A stretch of DNA of 64,000 bases from Metabacillus litoralis (GCF_007994985.1 NZ_VOQF01000007.1:353977-417976), one strand, 5' to 3'; positions 9,618 through 19,507 are shown, counted from the stretch's first letter. The notes: generated by a model not told the origin, from the letters alone. A program made the numbers and translations.

Positions 9618-9782
9618 TATGTATACCTCCTAGTAGTACAAATCTTTCAGTCCTTTACTAACATACCAGACACTTACAGTAGATAAAAGAGAGAAACTAT
9701 TTCTACTCTCAATACTACATAAAATTAATATGAAAGAAAAATAAAAAAATATACTTTTACACCTCTAATTTTAAAAAACCAC

Positions 9783-9840
9783 TTGCAAAAACGCCTAAAA
9801 ACGAATATTATTATAAAGGTTTTCATCAATGTTCGTAAAA
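9783..9840 (+). promoter_or_regulatory. pbuO promoter with two inverted PurBoxes (PurR operator)
   Basis: A sigma-A promoter is readable: TTGCAA (9783-9788), 17 bp, TATTAT (9806-9811). Overlapping the -10 is PurBox 1, AAAACGAATATT (9798-9809). PurBox 2, AATGTTCGTAAA (9829-9840), is its inverse with one core mismatch. Paired inverted PurBoxes are the known PurR operator form, so guanine/adenine-limited derepression is expected. Confidence 0.8.
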
Positions 9841-9855
9841 ACACAGGGGGTTCAC

Positions 9856-11160
9856 ATGTTCAAATTAGCAGAAAACAACACAAATGCTCGTACTGAAATC
9901 ATAGCGGGAATTACGACCTTCTTAACAATGGTTTATATTGTTGTCGTTAATCCGATTATTCTGGCTGATGCTGGAGTACCATTTGATCAAGTATTTACAG
10001 CTACAATTATTGCAACAATTATTGGTACTCTCTGGATGGCTTTATCAGCAAACTATCCCATTGCGATCGCTCCTGGAATGGGTTTAAATGCATATTTTGC
10101 TTATTCCGTAGTAGGGGCAAATGAAAATATTACTTATGCTACAGCATTTTCAGCAGTATTTATTGCTGGTATTTTATTTGTTATTTTATCTTTAACACCA
10201 TTTCGTAAAAAATTAATAGAAGCCATTCCCAGTAATTTAAAGCATGGTATCACAGCAGGAATTGGACTTTTCATTGCATTTATTGGCCTCCGCTTAACTG
10301 GTATTGTAACATCTGATCCTAACAACTTAGTTGCATTAGGTGATCTTCATTCTCCATCAGTTGTACTAGCTTTAATTGGACTTGCAGTAACATTAGTATT
10401 AATGAGCTTAAATGTTCATGGTGCTCTTTTTATCGGTATGGTGATCACAGCGTTAATTGCTTTTTTCACCGGGCAACTTGTTTTTACACAAGGGTTCTTC
10501 GCTTTACCGAGCTTACCAGAAGGCTTAATTGTAGCAAATCCATTCACTGCAATTGGTGATGTTATTTCACATGGCTTATATGCCGTTGTGTTTTCTTTCT
10601 TATTAGTTACTATATTTGATACAACAGGTACAATGATTGGTGTAGCTCAACAAGCAGGTTTAATGAGAGGCAATGAGCTTCCTAAAGCACGTACTGCTCT
10701 ATTAGCTGATTCTGCAGCTACCACTGTTGGAGCTATGTTTGGAACAAGTCCAACGAGTGCATACATTGAATCGTCAGCAGGAGTTGCAGCAGGCGGAAGA
10801 ACAGGGTTAACTACACTTACAGTTGCCATATTATTTGGTTTTACTTTATTATTTAGTCCTTTAATTGGTGCAGTTTCTGGCATATCAGCTATTACTGCTC
10901 CTGCACTTATTATTGTAGGAAGTTTAATGATGGGTGCTATTTCTGAAATTAATTGGAAAGAACTAGATGAAGCATTTCCAGCATTTCTAGTAGTTTTAAG
11001 TATGCCCCTCACTTCAAGTATTGCAACAGGTATTGCTTTAGGATTTATCTCATATCCTTTGATGAAAATTGCAAAAGGAAAATGGAAAGAAGTTCATCCA
11101 TTTGTTTATCTTTTCGCTGTACTATTTTTCATACAACTAGCATTTATTGGTGGACATTAA
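9856..11160 (+). CDS. pbuO: Hypoxanthine/guanine permease, NCS2 AzgA-like
   Basis: A 434-residue polytopic protein of the AzgA branch of nucleobase:cation symporter-2. Family segments include NPIILADAGVPFDQVFTA near the N-terminus, the GMGLNAYFAY segment in helix 3, and the FDTTGTMIGVA motif. It imports hypoxanthine/guanine (PbuG/PbuO type). An earlier in-frame ATG at 9829 lies inside PurBox 2 and lacks a ribosome site; the ATG at 9856 follows AGGGGG and gives the usual N-terminus, so I use it. PurR control is shown by the operator upstream. Transcription probably stops at the hairpin at 11229-11290. Confidence 0.93.
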   Translation: MFKLAENNTNARTEIIAGITTFLTMVYIVVVNPIILADAGVPFDQVFTATIIATIIGTLWMALSANYPIAIAPGMGLNAYFAYSVVGANENITYATAFSAVFIAGILFVILSLTPFRKKLIEAIPSNLKHGITAGIGLFIAFIGLRLTGIVTSDPNNLVALGDLHSPSVVLALIGLAVTLVLMSLNVHGALFIGMVITALIAFFTGQLVFTQGFFALPSLPEGLIVANPFTAIGDVISHGLYAVVFSFLLVTIFDTTGTMIGVAQQAGLMRGNELPKARTALLADSAATTVGAMFGTSPTSAYIESSAGVAAGGRTGLTTLTVAILFGFTLLFSPLIGAVSGISAITAPALIIVGSLMMGAISEINWKELDEAFPAFLVVLSMPLTSSIATGIALGFISYPLMKIAKGKWKEVHPFVYLFAVLFFIQLAFIGGH

Positions 11161-11192
11161 TTACTAGATATAGAAATTCACAAATATTAAAC

Positions 11193-11464
11193 AAAAGAGG
11201 CTGGGACATAAGTATTTAAGCAAATGATAAACCCGAATTATTAGGTGATATTACAATTAATCAATCGCCTAATAATTCGGGTTTTTATTTGTTGTTATTG
11301 GCTGTCATCAATAGATTCTTTGATTTTGCATACTAATTTCTAAGAACTAGTGGAATGGAGCGGAAGACACTCGGGCACCTACTTAGAATTGAGGAAAGCG
11401 AGTGTCTGCAGCGCAATGGAACGAACTTATTTCTTTCAGCTTAACTGAATTTAGATTACAGCCT
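11193..11464 (+). repeat. Composite intergenic element, copy A (class I palindrome, internally deleted)
   Basis: It begins GAGGCTGGGACATAAG, carries the AAACCCGAA hairpin, an AT-rich spacer, then a GCGGAAGACACTCG...CGAGTGTCTGCAGC palindrome and a CTTAACTGAATTTA tail. The same order occurs in reverse at 52751-53062. Here the palindrome interior is only 25 nt (11374-11398) against about 76 nt in the other copy. It fills the interval between convergent pbuO and map. Confidence 0.85.
11229..11290 (+). terminator. Terminator-like hairpin within element A, after pbuO
   Basis: A perfect 17-bp stem (11229-11245 with 11268-11284) around a 22-nt loop is followed by TTTATTTG. It is correctly oriented to end pbuO transcription, so the repeat appears to have been recruited as a terminator. 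Confidence 0.75.
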
Positions 11465-11473
11465 TTTCTAATG

Positions 11474-12220
11474 TTATTGTTTTGTTAAAATAAGTGGTCC
11501 TTCTTTTGTAATGGCAATCGTATGTTCATATTGAGCTGATAGCTTGCCATCAATTGTTCTAGCCGTCCATTTGTTATCATCCATTTTTGATTGCCATGCG
11601 CCCAAATTGACCATTGGCTCAATTGTAATAACCATACCTTCTTTTAAACGAACCCCTTTATTTTGTTCACCATAATGAAGGATCGTTGGTGCTTCATGAA
11701 TCGTTCTGCCAATACCATGACCGGTAAAATCTCTTACGACAGACACCCCTTCACCTTCAACATACGATTGAATTGCATAGCCGATGTCTCCGATTCGATT
11801 ACCAATAACTGATTGAGCAACAGCACGATTCAATGCTTCCTCTGTAATATGCAAAAGACGAGTTGCTTCATCAGAAACCTCACCAACAGCATATGACCAA
11901 GCTGAATCTGCTAGTGCGCCATTTAAGTTAACAACCATATCAATTGTCACAATATCGCCGTTCTGCAGTGGTGTATTTCTTGGGAATCCATGGCAAATTT
12001 CATCATTAATTGATGCACAAGTTGCATATTCATAACCTTTATATCCTTTTTGTTCAGGAGTAGCACCATGTTGAGCTAAATACTCATCAACAAATTTATC
12101 AATCTCTAGCGTTGTAACACCAGGCTTTATCATTTTAGCTATCTCTTTATGACACTTTGCTAATAGCTGCCCAGCTTTGTGCATTAAATCTATTTCACGT
12201 TTACTTTTTAATATAATCAA
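11474..12220 (-). CDS. map: Methionine aminopeptidase, type I
   Basis: A 248-residue enzyme removing N-terminal Met from new proteins. Metal ligands are visible: the two Asp residues in VTIDMVVNLNGALADSAW, His in GHGIGRTIHEAP, Glu in TIEPM, and Glu in QYEHTIAI. It is a soluble single-domain type I enzyme without an N-terminal zinc-finger extension. I place the start at the TTG at 12220, eight bases after GGAGGG, giving MIILKSKREIDLM; an upstream TTG at 12226 is only two bases from the ribosome site. It is distinct from the ribosomal-operon map copy usually found elsewhere, so probably a second paralogue. Confidence 0.9.
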   Translation of the reverse strand: MIILKSKREIDLMHKAGQLLAKCHKEIAKMIKPGVTTLEIDKFVDEYLAQHGATPEQKGYKGYEYATCASINDEICHGFPRNTPLQNGDIVTIDMVVNLNGALADSAWSYAVGEVSDEATRLLHITEEALNRAVAQSVIGNRIGDIGYAIQSYVEGEGVSVVRDFTGHGIGRTIHEAPTILHYGEQNKGVRLKEGMVITIEPMVNLGAWQSKMDDNKWTARTIDGKLSAQYEHTIAITKEGPLILTKQ

Positions 12221-12384
12221 AAACAATTCCCTCCGTTAGCCACTTATATCTATTTATATATATGCAAAAGAGTACCACAAGATGAAACACTATTCAAAAT
12301 GAATATGGTCTTTTCAAGTTATTTTGAATTATTCTCTTTAGAACTAAGCTGTACCTTCACCATCTTTTACAATCAATATGGTTG

Positions 12385-13548
12385 CTATATCAGAAATGAA
12401 AATACTGTTGAAAGAATGGTTAAGAATAAAACAAATAAAATAGCAGGTAGCACAATTAATTTTTCACATTTCTTTTGTGAAAGAAACACATAGTCCTCCT
12501 TACCATAATCTTTAGATAAATATGGATTTTGCTTGATTATTTCTTTAAATAGTAAAATAAGCCATTCTTTAAAGAAAAACCAAAAGGCTATAAAAGTAAG
12601 CCATTTTAACCATATTGGTGTTAATAAAACCATCGTACATGTAATGGAAATAAGCTGCAGATAATTAATTACATTTGATTTTCCTCGTAAAAACTCCTTG
12701 ATAAAAAGCTCCGTAACACCATTTACAGGATTACGGTCACTAAAAATCCTTGTAGAATTACGCCATAATAGCCATGATTTCTTTTTAAGCTTTTTTACCC
12801 TTGGTACGTTTATTTCAGGATTTACCGCAAACAAAAATCTGATTAACTTCCCTTTATTCTCTTGCTCCTTTTCTACATCAGTATAAAAAGTTTTATATTG
12901 ACCTTGATAAACCTTTATTTGCCAAAGAGATAAGAAAAGAAATAGAACAGATACTACTATAGGGAAATTCATGTTATTTAATTGTGATCGCACAGCGAAA
13001 TAAGAAACACATGCTAATAGCAAAAGCGAGAAAATATCTATAAACACTTTCTTAAGAGTACTTAAATGATATATGGCTTGTTTATAGGTCATGATTAACA
13101 TATTTAAGCTAAAGAAATAAATAATAAGCTGAACATAATGACTTAATTTTAATGTATCAAAATGATTTGTTAGTGGTAACAAAAGCAAGTAAATACACAG
13201 CCATTTAAATAAGATTATACAAATAGAATATAGGGCACTTATATATCTTAGCTCCACCATTTTCGAGGTGTGTTGTATTAAATATAGCTGATCCGCTTCA
13301 TCCATATATGTACGAATTAATCCTTGCCATGATAATAGATAACAGCCTAAGAAATAAACGAATATCGGAACATTACTTAACCATATTGGAAGTGAGTACC
13401 AAAAGGAATGATAAGCAATACCTCCAAATACAAGAGAAGGAATAAGCAGATAAACTATAATAGTCCAATCAAAAACAGATAGAAGAATGTTAGATTGATA
13501 ACGCAAATCTAGCTTTGCACGTTTTATCCACAATTGTTTTCCATTCAT
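12385..13548 (-). CDS. ythQ: ABC transporter permease, EcsB family
   Basis: A 387-residue protein with about eight to ten hydrophobic segments and a cytoplasmic loop near residues 205-270. It starts two bases after the stop of the ATP-binding gene, forming a two-gene exporter. The N-terminus (WIKRAKLDLRYQSN followed by DWTIIVYLLIPSLVFG) is of the EcsB type. Position matches B. subtilis ythQ. EcsAB influences secretion and regulated proteolysis, but the substrate of this second pair is unknown. Confidence 0.78.
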   Translation of the reverse strand: MNGKQLWIKRAKLDLRYQSNILLSVFDWTIIVYLLIPSLVFGGIAYHSFWYSLPIWLSNVPIFVYFLGCYLLSWQGLIRTYMDEADQLYLIQHTSKMVELRYISALYSICIILFKWLCIYLLLLPLTNHFDTLKLSHYVQLIIYFFSLNMLIMTYKQAIYHLSTLKKVFIDIFSLLLLACVSYFAVRSQLNNMNFPIVVSVLFLFLSLWQIKVYQGQYKTFYTDVEKEQENKGKLIRFLFAVNPEINVPRVKKLKKKSWLLWRNSTRIFSDRNPVNGVTELFIKEFLRGKSNVINYLQLISITCTMVLLTPIWLKWLTFIAFWFFFKEWLILLFKEIIKQNPYLSKDYGKEDYVFLSQKKCEKLIVLPAILFVLFLTILSTVFSFLI

Positions 13549-13550
13549 CT

Positions 13551-14258
13551 CTAAGATCTTCCTTCAGCTATGATGTGGAAACAGTCTAGAAGAGATGAAT
13601 CAGGTACTCCACTTGCTAGCTGTATTTTATCTAAAGTTCCCTCTGCTACAACTGTTCCATCTGAAATGAGGATAAAGCGATCACAAATCCTCTCAGCCGT
13701 ATCAAGAACATGTGTAGACATTAATATGCTTGCTCCTCTTTTTCTTTCTTGCTCCATTATTTCTAAAAACCTTTTAATCGCACTAGGATCTAAGCCAATA
13801 AATGGTTCATCAATTATATAAACATCAGGCTTTAGTAAAAGGGCTTGTATGATCATTACTTTTTGCTGCATTCCCTTTGAAAAAGTTGCTGGCATTTCAT
13901 GCTTCACTTTTTCCATTTTAAAAGCTTCAAGAAATTCACTGCTTCTTTGGATAAGCGTTGTATCGTCAATTCCATTAATGGATGCTAATAAATCTAAATG
14001 CTCCCACAATGTTAAATGTTCATAAAATATCGGCTTTTCAGGGATATATGCATATACACTTCCTTTTTTCCACATAACTTCACCATTAACATATTCTAAA
14101 ACTCCTAATATTGTTTTAATCGTTGTGCTTTTCCCAGCACCATTTGGTCCGATAATTCCAATCAACTCACCACTTGATAAAGAAAAGTCAATGTCCTTTA
14201 TAATTGATTGTTTTTCTTCATATCCTGCTTCATTTATTTTAACAGTTAACATATTCAT
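13551..14258 (-). CDS. ythP: ABC transporter ATP-binding protein, EcsA family
   Basis: A 235-residue ABC ATPase. Walker A GPNGAGKST is near residues 37-45; the signature is degenerate (FSKGMQQK instead of LSGGQ, near 124-131); Walker B is VYIIDEPFIGLDP; the switch His follows in LMSTHVLD. The FSKGM signature is typical of EcsA-like proteins. It is co-transcribed with the EcsB-type permease. Start could be the ATG at 14258 or the ATG two codons later; GGAGTG upstream serves either. Confidence 0.88.
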   Translation of the reverse strand: MNMLTVKINEAGYEEKQSIIKDIDFSLSSGELIGIIGPNGAGKSTTIKTILGVLEYVNGEVMWKKGSVYAYIPEKPIFYEHLTLWEHLDLLASINGIDDTTLIQRSSEFLEAFKMEKVKHEMPATFSKGMQQKVMIIQALLLKPDVYIIDEPFIGLDPSAIKRFLEIMEQERKRGASILMSTHVLDTAERICDRFILISDGTVVAEGTLDKIQLASGVPDSSLLDCFHIIAEGRS

Positions 14259-14708
14259 CCATTTTCACTCCTTCTTTCTTTATACGATAACAATAGAAAA
14301 AAAGATTCATAAAAATATTCAAGAAAAACAAATTAATTGTCATAGTATTCAGAATAGGAGTCATATAAATTTATTATATTAAGTACGCGCGTGCTTACAT
14401 AATTAGTTAGTGGTATTAAAAGTCTTCGTTTATTATCATTAACTCTTATTTCAACACCAGCTTTATTTTTAAAATTGGACTTCCTTAAGGATAATAATAA
14501 TCAATATAATTGACTTAAAAAGTATTAAAAATGTAAATATTTCGTAAATTGAAACATTTCTCTGGATTATTTGTGTCGAAATCGTGTAAAATATTGTTGT
14601 AACGTTTTACCACTTAATAACATATGTATGAAGTGACATCTGAAGTTGCAGTCATCGAAAGGTTGTAGTAGGCATAGCCAGTGCGATCAAACGATAAGGA
14701 GTGGTTTT
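14259..14708. other. Intergenic region upstream of ytzE
   Basis: About 450 AT-rich bases between two divergent units. A weak promoter candidate, TTGACT with TAAATA 18 bp downstream, lies near 14510-14545; an alternative TAAAAT lies near 14586. No leader RNA structure or further ORF with a ribosome site was found. Confidence 0.35.
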
Positions 14709-14930
14709 TTGAAACCTTCAACAAACCGTATGCTAACCAGAATCAAATCAGTCTACATGTTTATTAATGAACGAGGAACTGTGACAACACAACAACTCGT
14801 TGACGAATTTGGTATAACTCCTAGAACGATTCAACGTGATCTAAATGTATTAGCATACAACGATTTGGTTCACAGCCCAACAAGAGGTAAATGGTCAACT
14901 ACAAATAAAAAAGTTAAAATGTCTTCGTAA
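14709..14930 (+). CDS. ytzE: DeoR-type small HTH regulator
   Basis: A 73-residue protein consisting of a single winged-helix DeoR-type DNA-binding domain with no effector domain. The recognition part is VDEFGITPRTIQRDLNVLAY. It is nearly identical in layout to B. subtilis YtzE. I place the start at TTG 14709, seven bases after AAGGAG; an upstream ATG at 14646 lacks a ribosome site and adds an unrelated Cys-rich extension. Target genes are unknown. A strong terminator follows at once. Confidence 0.88.
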   Translation: MKPSTNRMLTRIKSVYMFINERGTVTTQQLVDEFGITPRTIQRDLNVLAYNDLVHSPTRGKWSTTNKKVKMSS

Positions 14931-14966
14931 TATCTTATTATTAAAAATTAATTAAACTATACATAA

Positions 14967-15000
14967 AAGGAACCTTCTCGTAAAAGGTTCCTCTTTTTTT
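14967..15000. terminator. Bidirectional terminator between ytzE and the pseudouridine synthase gene
   Basis: AAAAGGAACCTT and AAGGTTCCTCTTTT form a 9-10 bp stem with T tracts on both sides, suited to end the two convergent genes. Confidence 0.85.
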
Positions 15001-15016
15001 GGTATGAAATTTCTAG

Positions 15017-15757
15017 TTACTGCTCGTTCGTAACATCAATAGGTTGAGCGTTTCTTAAGGATTCTAGTTCATCTTCTGTTAATTCGCGATATTCCCCTGT
15101 TTTCAATTCATCTTCATCCAAAGAAATAGGTCCCATAGAAATTCTTTTTAAATACGTAACCTTTTTCCCTACAGATTCAAACATTCTTTTTACTTGATGA
15201 TATTTCCCTTCAGTAATCGTGACATGGATCGTTGATGAGTCTCCAGATGTCAGAATTTCAAGTATAGCAGGTTTTGTAACATACCCATCATCAAGCTCGA
15301 CACCTCGTCTGAATGATTCTATATCTTCATTGGTTACTTCCCCTAATATGTCAGCAAAGTAAGTTTTAGGCACATGTTTTTTTGGTGACAGTAGTTGATG
15401 TGACAGATGACCATCATTTGTTAATAACAATAAGCCTTCTGTATCTTTATCAAGACGCCCTACAGGAAATGGCTGACAAACAGCATCCTCCATTTGAAGC
15501 AAATCGATAACTGTTTCTTGTACTTCATCCTCTGTAGCCGAAAGATACCCCGCAGGTTTATTCATTAATAAATACACAAACTCCTTATATTCAACTCTAT
15601 CTTCATTAACAGTAACTGTCTGTGCATCTGGATCCACTTGAGTTTTTGGATCCTTTATTGCCACACCATCCACTTTTACAACACCTGTTTTCAACATTTT
15701 CTTCACTTCTTTACGAGTGCCAAATCCAGAATTCGCTAATAATTTATCAATTCTCAT
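15017..15757 (-). CDS. ytzG: 16S rRNA pseudouridine synthase, RsuA family
   Basis: A 246-residue enzyme with an N-terminal S4 RNA-binding domain (MRIDKLLANSGFGTRKEV, residues 1-18 onward) and an RsuA/RluB catalytic domain. The catalytic Asp is in the GRLDKDTEGLLLLTND motif near residue 102. Such enzymes isomerise a uridine in small-subunit rRNA (U516-type) or in 23S rRNA; family position favours RsuA. It lies downstream of ytgP with a terminator between, on the same strand. Confidence 0.88.
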   Translation of the reverse strand: MRIDKLLANSGFGTRKEVKKMLKTGVVKVDGVAIKDPKTQVDPDAQTVTVNEDRVEYKEFVYLLMNKPAGYLSATEDEVQETVIDLLQMEDAVCQPFPVGRLDKDTEGLLLLTNDGHLSHQLLSPKKHVPKTYFADILGEVTNEDIESFRRGVELDDGYVTKPAILEILTSGDSSTIHVTITEGKYHQVKRMFESVGKKVTYLKRISMGPISLDEDELKTGEYRELTEDELESLRNAQPIDVTNEQ

Positions 15758-15780
15758 TTCCTTACCCCCTATATATCCTT

Positions 15781-15812
15781 AGAAAAAAACTCGGCTGCAT
15801 GCCGAGTTCGCG
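15781..15812 (-). terminator. Terminator of ytgP
   Basis: GAACTCGGC-ATGCA-GCCGAGTTTTTTT is read on the minus strand: an 8-bp GC-rich stem and a seven-T tail. It separates ytgP from the pseudouridine synthase gene. Confidence 0.85.
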
Positions 15813-15858
15813 CATTATATAATTATCTTTATTTTATCCGAAATTCAGATGTTTCAAT

Positions 15859-17490
15859 CTACTCAACTGATTTTGCTTTAGGAAAGAAACGTTTTAGCTT
15901 GTTTCCTAATAGTTTCTCAAGTAGATGTGAGCGATAAGCTAAGTATAAATAAATTGCTGCACCTAATAAAACCGAACAACCACCTATAATAACAGATTGC
16001 ATCCTACCATCAGCATAGTTAATAAATATACTTAAAACAGATTGAGAAACAGACACAGCCAGACCCATAAATATTGATAACATAATAATTAACACTGATC
16101 GTTTTATTAATAATTTAAACGAAAAGCCCGCATGCCGCTTAATCATTGCAAAACCATATAATAAGGATACAGAATAGCCTGCAGCTGTTGCCAAAATTGA
16201 TCCAACACCTTCAAACAATTGAATAAGTGTAGAATTTAGAGCAAGCTTTACAATTATTCCTATGATCAAACTAATAACAGCCAGCTTTTGTTTATTTATT
16301 CCTTGTAAAATTGCAGCATTAACTGTAAAAAGTGAAAATAGTAATGCGATTGGTGCATACCACATTAAAATATGTTTACCTATTTCTTCAGATGTACCTG
16401 CATAAAAGATATTGTACGCAGGACCTGCTAAAACAGATAATCCGACAACTGCTGGTAAAACTAAAAACATAATGATTTGTAACGTCTGATTTATTTGCTT
16501 ATGAAGCAAAGCTCGATTATTACTAGTAAATGATTCTGTTATTGTTGGAATTAACGTTAAACCGAATGCTGTTGCTAGTGATACTGGAATCATAACTAAT
16601 TTTGGAACGTACAGGAGTAAAACTGTATACATATCTAATGTATAGGATTTTTCATTTCCTACACTCAACATGGCACGGTTAAATGTATTTGTATCTATAT
16701 AATTATAGATCGGGATTGCTAAGCCCACAAAAACAAAGGGACCAGCATATCGAAAGACTTCTTTAAACAACGTTCCAATTGGTATTGGCTCTGACTCAAC
16801 AGCTTCAGTCTGCATCGCTAAAAGTGAGTGCTTTCGACGTATCCAATATACTAATAGAACTAGTAGCCCACCTATCGCTCCTACAAATGCAGCAAATGTT
16901 GCATAACCTATCGCTAAAACAAGATCACCATTTAACACATTGAGTATTAAATAAGTTGATGTTAATAAAAATACGATTCGTACTAATTGTTCAACTACCT
17001 GTGAAACAGCTGTTGGTCCCATCGATTGATGTCCTTGAAAAAAACCTCGAATGAGACTCATTAATGGAACTATTATAAGAGCAATACTGACCATTCGAAT
17101 AACAAAAATCGCATCATCTACTGTCACGCCATTGAGATTCTCATCTGCAAGAGCACTTATAGCTAACATAGGTGCAAATGCATATAAAAGAGCAAAAGCA
17201 ATAAAGCCGGTAGCTAACATCACCACAATACCAGATTTAAACATCCTTCGACTTGTTTGGTAATCTCCCATTGAATTATATTTAGATACAAATTTTGAAA
17301 TAGCTGCAGGAAATCCCGCAGTTGCAATACTCAAAAAGATTGTATATTGTGCGTAACCAGTTTGAAACAAACCACCACCAGTTGTTCCAACCATTGCAGC
17401 AAAAGGAATAAGATAAATCATTCCTAATATTCTTGAAACATATGTACCTAACGTTAATATAAACGTTCCTCTTAAAAGTTTATTCGACAT
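15859..17490 (-). CDS. ytgP: Lipid II flippase, MOP superfamily (YtgP/MurJ)
   Basis: A 543-residue protein with about fourteen membrane helices. The N-terminus (GTFILTLGTYVSRILGMIYL) and the following GGLFQTGYAQYTIFL segment are those of YtgP, the MurJ homologue of B. subtilis that flips lipid II for peptidoglycan synthesis together with the unrelated Amj. Length agrees with the family. The ATG at 17490 is the only plausible start. It is transcribed away from the divergent ytfP. Confidence 0.92.
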   Translation of the reverse strand: MSNKLLRGTFILTLGTYVSRILGMIYLIPFAAMVGTTGGGLFQTGYAQYTIFLSIATAGFPAAISKFVSKYNSMGDYQTSRRMFKSGIVVMLATGFIAFALLYAFAPMLAISALADENLNGVTVDDAIFVIRMVSIALIIVPLMSLIRGFFQGHQSMGPTAVSQVVEQLVRIVFLLTSTYLILNVLNGDLVLAIGYATFAAFVGAIGGLLVLLVYWIRRKHSLLAMQTEAVESEPIPIGTLFKEVFRYAGPFVFVGLAIPIYNYIDTNTFNRAMLSVGNEKSYTLDMYTVLLLYVPKLVMIPVSLATAFGLTLIPTITESFTSNNRALLHKQINQTLQIIMFLVLPAVVGLSVLAGPAYNIFYAGTSEEIGKHILMWYAPIALLFSLFTVNAAILQGINKQKLAVISLIIGIIVKLALNSTLIQLFEGVGSILATAAGYSVSLLYGFAMIKRHAGFSFKLLIKRSVLIIMLSIFMGLAVSVSQSVLSIFINYADGRMQSVIIGGCSVLLGAAIYLYLAYRSHLLEKLLGNKLKRFFPKAKSVE

Positions 17491-17691
17491 AATTCTGCTT
17501 CACCATTCTTCTCTATGAAGATTCAACTTTTCTATTTTACCATAATCCTACGCTTATACCATAAGTTTGTATTTAGCTTAACCAGATTTCACTTATCATA
17601 AATATGTCTTATTTTACATTTTTTTTGGTTTTTCTTTTTCTTCAAGTATAATATGAGAAGCAAACTTAATAAATGAAGGTGTGAATAACCA

Positions 17692-18960
17692 ATGAAGTAT
17701 GATGTTGTTGTAATAGGCGGTGGACCATCAGGATTAATGGCAGCAATTGCCGCTGGAGAAAAAAAAGCAAAAGTTCTTCTTTTAGACAAAGGAAATAAAC
17801 TTGGAAGAAAGCTTGCTATCTCTGGTGGAGGGCGCTGCAATGTGACAAACCGTTTACCAATAGATGAAATCATCAAACATATACCTGGTAACGGAAGGTT
17901 TTTATACAGTGCTTTCTCTGAATTTAGTAATGAAGATATTATTAAATTCTTTGAAAATCTAGGTATTCAGCTAAAAGAGGAAGATCATGGACGAATGTTT
18001 CCAGTGAGTGATAAAGCTCAATCAGTAGTCGATGCGTTACTAAGTGAATTACAGCGATTAAATGTAACCATTCGTACAAATGAGCCAGTTAAAGATGTGA
18101 TTTATGATGAAGAAAAAGTACAAACTGTAAAGCTTGTTAGTGGTGAAGCAATACGAACAAAGGCAGTTGTACTAGCAGTTGGTGGAAAAAGTGTACCACA
18201 TACAGGAAGTACCGGAGATGGTTATGCTTGGGCTGAGAAGGCGGGACATTCAATTGCTGAACTTTTTCCAACTGAAGTACCACTTACATCAAATGAACGT
18301 TTTATTCAAGATAAAACGCTGCAAGGTCTTTCTTTAAGGGATGTTGCCTTAAGTGTTTTAAATCCAAAAGGAAAGCCTATTATTACTCATAAAATGGATA
18401 TGATTTTTACCCATTTTGGAATTTCAGGTCCAGCAGTTTTAAGATGTAGTCAATATGTTGTAAAAGCGATGAAAAAATTTAAAACAAATGCTATTACAGT
18501 TAGTATTGATGCTGTTCCTTCAATAAACGAAGAACAACTGTTTCAATCGATTGTCAAGGATTTAAAGCAAGATGCAAAAAAGGCAATTAAAAATGTCCTA
18601 AAAGGCCTTTTACCAGAAAGATATTTACTATATTTATTAGAAAAAAATGATATTGATACACTAGTAACATACGATAATCTTTCAAATGAAAAGCTCCGAT
18701 CATTTGTGAAGGATTGTAAGCAATTTCAATTTAATGTTCATGGAACATTATCACTTGAAAAAGCATTCGTGACTGGTGGTGGTGTTTCTGTAAAAGAAAT
18801 ACATCCACGTGAAATGTCATCAAAATTCAAAGCTGGTCTTTATTTCTGTGGAGAAATTCTAGATATCCATGGCTATACAGGTGGCTATAATATTACATCA
18901 GCTTTAGTAACTGGTCGTCTTGCCGGAATGAATGCTGCTATTTATTCACAAACTGATTAA
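17692..18960 (+). CDS. ytfP: HI0933-family flavoprotein (FAD-dependent)
   Basis: A 422-residue flavoprotein. The dinucleotide-binding motif [14 protein letters not shown] is at residues 9-22, a second segment [11 protein letters not shown] at about 44-54 typifies the HI0933 (YhiN) family, and a C-terminal [17 protein letters not shown] segment closes the FAD site. The reaction is not established for this family. ATG at 17692 is preceded by AAGGTG. It is the first of two plus-strand genes and is divergent from ytgP. Confidence 0.9.
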   Translation: MKYDVVVIGGGPSGLMAAIAAGEKKAKVLLLDKGNKLGRKLAISGGGRCNVTNRLPIDEIIKHIPGNGRFLYSAFSEFSNEDIIKFFENLGIQLKEEDHGRMFPVSDKAQSVVDALLSELQRLNVTIRTNEPVKDVIYDEEKVQTVKLVSGEAIRTKAVVLAVGGKSVPHTGSTGDGYAWAEKAGHSIAELFPTEVPLTSNERFIQDKTLQGLSLRDVALSVLNPKGKPIITHKMDMIFTHFGISGPAVLRCSQYVVKAMKKFKTNAITVSIDAVPSINEEQLFQSIVKDLKQDAKKAIKNVLKGLLPERYLLYLLEKNDIDTLVTYDNLSNEKLRSFVKDCKQFQFNVHGTLSLEKAFVTGGGVSVKEIHPREMSSKFKAGLYFCGEILDIHGYTGGYNITSALVTGRLAGMNAAIYSQTD

Positions 18961-18979
18961 CCCTCATTATAATTTCTGG

Positions 18980-19008
18980 TCATATTAAGTTCATTAATCA
19001 AATATAGT
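18980..19008 (+). promoter_or_regulatory. Possible sigma-E promoter for the cse60 gene
   Basis: TCATATT (18980-18986), 14 bp, AATATAGT resembles the mother-cell sigma-E -35 and a degenerate -10. Cse60 is sigma-E controlled in B. subtilis; the match here is only partial. Confidence 0.3.
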
Positions 19009-19045
19009 ATATTGATACATTTTTTCATGTAAAGGATGTGAATAG

Positions 19046-19231
19046 ATGTTAAAGGTTGCTTTATTTGATGAAGAACATGAGAAAGACTTAGAAGAAGGGT
19101 TAAATATTTTTTTAGCAGATTTGAGTGAAGGACAGGTTCAAGATATAAAATACAGTGTTGCTGTTACAACAGATGATGAAGGAGATCAGCTTTACTGTTT
19201 TTCTGCACTTATTATTTATCGTGAAAGCTAA
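19046..19231 (+). CDS. cse60: Sporulation protein Cse60 family
   Basis: A 61-residue acidic protein. MLKVALFDEEHEKDLEEGLN at the start and YCFSALIIYR at the end match the small sporulation protein Cse60 of B. subtilis, transcribed under sigma-E. Molecular function is unknown. The ribosome site AAAGGATGTG precedes the ATG. It follows ytfP by 85 bp and is closed by an extended inverted repeat. Confidence 0.85.
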   Translation: MLKVALFDEEHEKDLEEGLNIFLADLSEGQVQDIKYSVAVTTDDEGDQLYCFSALIIYRES

Positions 19232-19340
19232 TCCAAAGGGTTATTTTAATACAACTCAGATATAAGAGTATCGTTCCATTTCGCAGCATTACACTATCCT
19301 ATTTTAATAGAATCACAAGCAAAACTCTTTAAGCAAACAA

Positions 19341-19403
19341 ACAAATACAAAAGAAGACTACCTTTTCCAAATGGGATAGGTAATCTTTTTTTGTATTTGT
19401 TCT
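19341..19403. terminator. Long bidirectional terminator after cse60
   Basis: The outer arms ACAAATACAAAAGA and TCTTTTTTTGTATTTGT and the inner ACTACC/GGTA pairing form an extended stem around TTTCCAAATGGGA. A T-rich tract follows on both strands. Confidence 0.75.
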
Positions 19404-19507
19404 ATTTTTTCCTTAGTGTGTAGGTAAGGGAAATTGCTAATACAGACTATGGTTTTAATCTCTAGCTCAAATATGTACAATTAATTATTTGACAATTAAA
19501 TCATATT

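Noticed and set aside
10134..11012. Antisense open frames across pbuO.
   Set aside because: Shadow frames of a well-supported permease gene; no ribosome site or composition signal.
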